Program-made: the position numbers and the translations under genes
Part shown: positions 12,900 through 15,292 of the stretch, piece after piece
Layout: each line of letters starts with the position of its first letter
Numbering within the stretch: the stretch's first letter is position 1
The notes under the pieces: generated by a model
The model's database searches: none
What the model was told of the DNA's origin: nothing
What the model saw: the letters and a program-made list of their open reading frames with translations, nothing else
Assembly (NCBI GenBank): GCA_002308755.1
Contig: DBVR01000050.1
Location: 1 to 15,292, forward strand
DNA length: 15,292 nucleotides
DNA from: Christensenella sp. UBA1259
GTDB lineage: Bacteria > Bacillota > Clostridia > Christensenellales > Borkfalkiaceae
Reading direction: 5' to 3'

Positions 12900-15292
12900 A
12901 TGGCGGAAATGCATACTGAAAGCATCAAAAAAATAAGCGAGATATTGAAAGCCGACGAGATAGCGAAAGTTCTCGCGGGGTTTAGCGCGTCCGAAAAAGG
13001 GTTGAAAGACTTTAAGGGCGAACTTACGTTGAAACTCGGCGAACTGCAAGCCTTAAAAGAGCAGGCGGCGGAAGAAATTGCGGAAGAACGGGTTAAAGAA
13101 GAAATCGAAAAGCCCGCGGCAGTGGAAACGGTAGAAGAAGAACCCGCAAAGGAAGAGCCCGTCGCCGAAGAGATAAAGGAAGAAGAAACGACGGAAGAAG
13201 AAACGCCGACGGCGAAAGCGGAAGAGATTCCCGAAGTAAAGGAAGAAGAAAAACCCGCTGTAAAGCCCATGCCGTCTTTTATAGTGCGCAGAGAATACGT
13301 TCCGAAGACCGACGCGAGAACGGGGGACAGAAGGCAGGTTAAAACTTTCGTGCGCGGCGAAAAGCCGTCTTTCGGCGAAAGACCCGTCGGCAAAAAGCCG
13401 CAGAACACCTACGTCGCGCCGCCCGTGATACCCACGGCGGGAGACAAGCGCAGTTTCGGTAAGAAGAACAAAGGTCAGGAAAAGAGTTTTGAAGATAAGC
13501 ACGTTATAAACAAGCGCGCACTCGTAAAAAACAACGTAAGCATAGAAGATTTCGACGAGAACAAGACGGGGTACAGGAAATTCCGTCCCGTAAAGAAAGC
13601 CAAGGAAGAAAAAGCGGCGAGTACGATAAAGATAGAAAAGGCGGTGGTGAATTCCGAGATAATTCCGCTTAAAGTTTTAAGCGAAAAGATAGGTATAACC
13701 ACCGTGGAAATAACCAAGCGCCTTTTTAAGGAAGGCATAATGAAGACCATAAACGACTCGGTGGATTTCGATACCGCGGCGTTTATAGCCGACGATATAG
13801 GCGTGGAACTGGAATTAAAACTCGAACAGACGGCGGAAGACGTGCTGTCCAAGGGCTTCGAAGACGCCGCCGACGCGGAAGAAAATCTTTCCCGTCGCCC
13901 GCCGGTCGTTACAGTTATGGGACACGTCGACCACGGCAAAACGTCTATTCTCGATAAGATCCGCAAGTCCAACGTTACGGCGGGCGAAGCGGGCGGTATA
14001 ACCCAGCACATAGGCGCGTACACCGTTACGGCGGGCGGCAATCAGATAACGTTTTTAGATACCCCTGGGCACGCGGCGTTCACGGCTATGCGCGCCCGCG
14101 GCGCACAGGCTACCGACATAGCGGTTCTGGTAGTCGCGGCGGACGACGGTATAATGCCGCAGACGATAGAGGCTATAAACCACGCCAAAGCCGCCGACGT
14201 TCCGATAATAGTCGCCATAAACAAAATGGATAAGCCGGAGGCTAATCCCGAAAGGATAAAACAGCAGCTCACCGACCACGGACTTCTTCCCGAAGAATGG
14301 GGCGGCGACGTGATAGTATGCCCCGTATCGGCAAAGACGGGCGACGGCATAAGCGGACTTTTGGAAAGCATAAACCTTCTCGCCGAAATAAAGGACTTGA
14401 AAGCCAACCCCGACAGGAAAGCGAAAGGCGTGGTTATAGAAGCGAAACTCGACAACACCAAAGGACCTATCGCCACCGTACTTATCCAGAACGGTACGCT
14501 TAAAGTTTCCGACAACGTGGTAGTCGGAACGGTTACGGGTAAGATACGCGCCATGACCGACGACAAGGGAAGAAGAGTAACTTCCGCAGGACCGTCGGTG
14601 CCCGTATCGATAATGGGCTTGGACGACGTTCCGAACGCGGGGGATATCCTTTACGCCGTCGAGCAGGATAAACTTATGAAACTCGTCGCCGAAGAAAGAA
14701 AGAACAAAGAGCGCGAAAATATGATAAAAGCCGCCGCGAAAGTTACTTTGGACGACGTGTTCGACAAGATAGCGGAAGGCGAGATAAAGGGGCTTAACAT
14801 CATAGTGAAAGCCGACGTTCAAGGTTCGGTCGAAGCGGTGAAACAGTCGCTCGAAAAACTTTCCAACGACGAAGTCAAGATAAACGTCATCCACGCGCAG
14901 GCGGGGGCTATAAAGGAAAGCGACATAATGCTTGCCGAATCTTCCAACGCAATAATAATAGGCTTTAACGTGCGTCCCGACAGCAACGCCAAGAGCATCG
15001 CCGAAAAGAGCAAGGTGGAAATCAAACTTTACAGGGTAATATACGAAGCCATAGAAGACGTCGAAAAAGCCCTTAAAGGTATGCTTAAACCCAAGTTCAG
15101 CGAAGTGTATCTCGGAAAAGCGGAAGTTCGGGAAGTATTCAAGATATCGGGCGTCGGGCAGGTCGCGGGCTGCTACGTTACCGACGGCAGGATATTAAGG
15201 AGCGGAAAACTCCGTATTTATCGCGACGACGTGATGATATGCGAAGGCAACGTGCTGCAACTTAAACGTTTCAAAGACGACGTCAAGGAAGT
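12900..15292 (+). CDS. infB: Translation initiation factor IF-2 (3' end cut by the window)
   Basis: The GTPase that brings initiator fMet-tRNA to the 30S subunit and promotes subunit joining. 797 codons are visible with no stop; only about 20-30 residues should be missing. The ATG follows AGGAG by six bases. Residues about 55-125 are a low-complexity Glu/Lys/Ala/Pro linker, typical of IF-2. The IF2_N module is at about 254-306 (IPLKVLSEKIGITTVEITKR). The G domain has G1 GHVDHGKT (341-348), the G2 Thr in GGIT (T368), G3 DTPGH (387-391) and G4 NKMD (441-444). Domains II, III and C2 follow, with EVREVFKISGVG near the end. It is the last gene seen in the rimP operon; rbfA usually follows outside the window. 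Confidence 0.97.
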   Translation, partial: MAEMHTESIKKISEILKADEIAKVLAGFSASEKGLKDFKGELTLKLGELQALKEQAAEEIAEERVKEEIEKPAAVETVEEEPAKEEPVAEEIKEEETTEEETPTAKAEEIPEVKEEEKPAVKPMPSFIVRREYVPKTDARTGDRRQVKTFVRGEKPSFGERPVGKKPQNTYVAPPVIPTAGDKRSFGKKNKGQEKSFEDKHVINKRALVKNNVSIEDFDENKTGYRKFRPVKKAKEEKAASTIKIEKAVVNSEIIPLKVLSEKIGITTVEITKRLFKEGIMKTINDSVDFDTAAFIADDIGVELELKLEQTAEDVLSKGFEDAADAEENLSRRPPVVTVMGHVDHGKTSILDKIRKSNVTAGEAGGITQHIGAYTVTAGGNQITFLDTPGHAAFTAMRARGAQATDIAVLVVAADDGIMPQTIEAINHAKAADVPIIVAINKMDKPEANPERIKQQLTDHGLLPEEWGGDVIVCPVSAKTGDGISGLLESINLLAEIKDLKANPDRKAKGVVIEAKLDNTKGPIATVLIQNGTLKVSDNVVVGTVTGKIRAMTDDKGRRVTSAGPSVPVSIMGLDDVPNAGDILYAVEQDKLMKLVAEERKNKERENMIKAAAKVTLDDVFDKIAEGEIKGLNIIVKADVQGSVEAVKQSLEKLSNDEVKINVIHAQAGAIKESDIMLAESSNAIIIGFNVRPDSNAKSIAEKSKVEIKLYRVIYEAIEDVEKALKGMLKPKFSEVYLGKAEVREVFKISGVGQVAGCYVTDGRILRSGKLRIYRDDVMICEGNVLQLKRFKDDVKE

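Noticed and set aside
14042..14894. Long - strand frames opposite infB (174 and 279 codons)
   Set aside because: They lie wholly within the conserved IF-2 G domain and domain II. Their composition (Ser/Arg/Tyr-rich) is that of an antisense shadow, with no ribosome site or family resemblance.
1..15292. tRNA, rRNA, CRISPR array, insertion sequence, phage att site
   Set aside because: No cloverleaf, spaced direct repeats, transposase or convincing flanking direct repeat was found by eye. An att core cannot be judged without the left junction.

Overview
The window joins two different things on the + strand. Positions 1-7940 hold a tailed-phage head and packaging module. Positions 8039-15292 hold a conserved bacterial housekeeping cluster: ispG, a polC-like gene, rimP, nusA, ylxR/rnpM, ylxQ and infB. 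That order, with polC between ispG and rimP and ylxR-ylxQ between nusA and infB, is characteristic of Bacillota. Strong AGGAG-type ribosome sites, GTG starts, TGA used as a stop, moderate GC and heavy use of ATA for isoleucine suggest an uncultured Clostridia-type bacterium. No finer placement is supported.

Phage region (1-7940): the order is large terminase, a small protein carrying a TerS-like motif, a P22-type portal, a scaffold-like protein, major capsid, a short head-tail adaptor (gp4-like position), a long beta-rich tail factor (gp10-like position), and a coiled-coil protein (gp26 tail-needle position). This matches the phage P22 order 2-1-8-5-4-10-26. All frames are intact and tightly packed. 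A hairpin separates the capsid gene from the tail genes. The module stops at a strong terminator (7943-7980) with no ejection proteins, tailspike, lysis genes, integrase or att site in view. Whether the rest lies to the left cannot be seen.

Housekeeping region (8039-15292): ispG has its own promoter just after the phage terminator and almost no leader. The next gene occupies the polC position but encodes only 514 residues: a PolC-like N-terminal region, an OB fold and a complete DEDDh 3'-5' exonuclease. The PHP and polymerase domains are absent, and there is no room for them before rimP. A second promoter and a terminator-like hairpin precede rimP and could attenuate the rimP-nusA-ylxR-ylxQ-infB transcript. 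infB runs off the right edge, missing only its last few residues.

The two most notable points are the polymerase-less PolC at the native polC locus and the intact P22-like head module lodged directly upstream of ispG.
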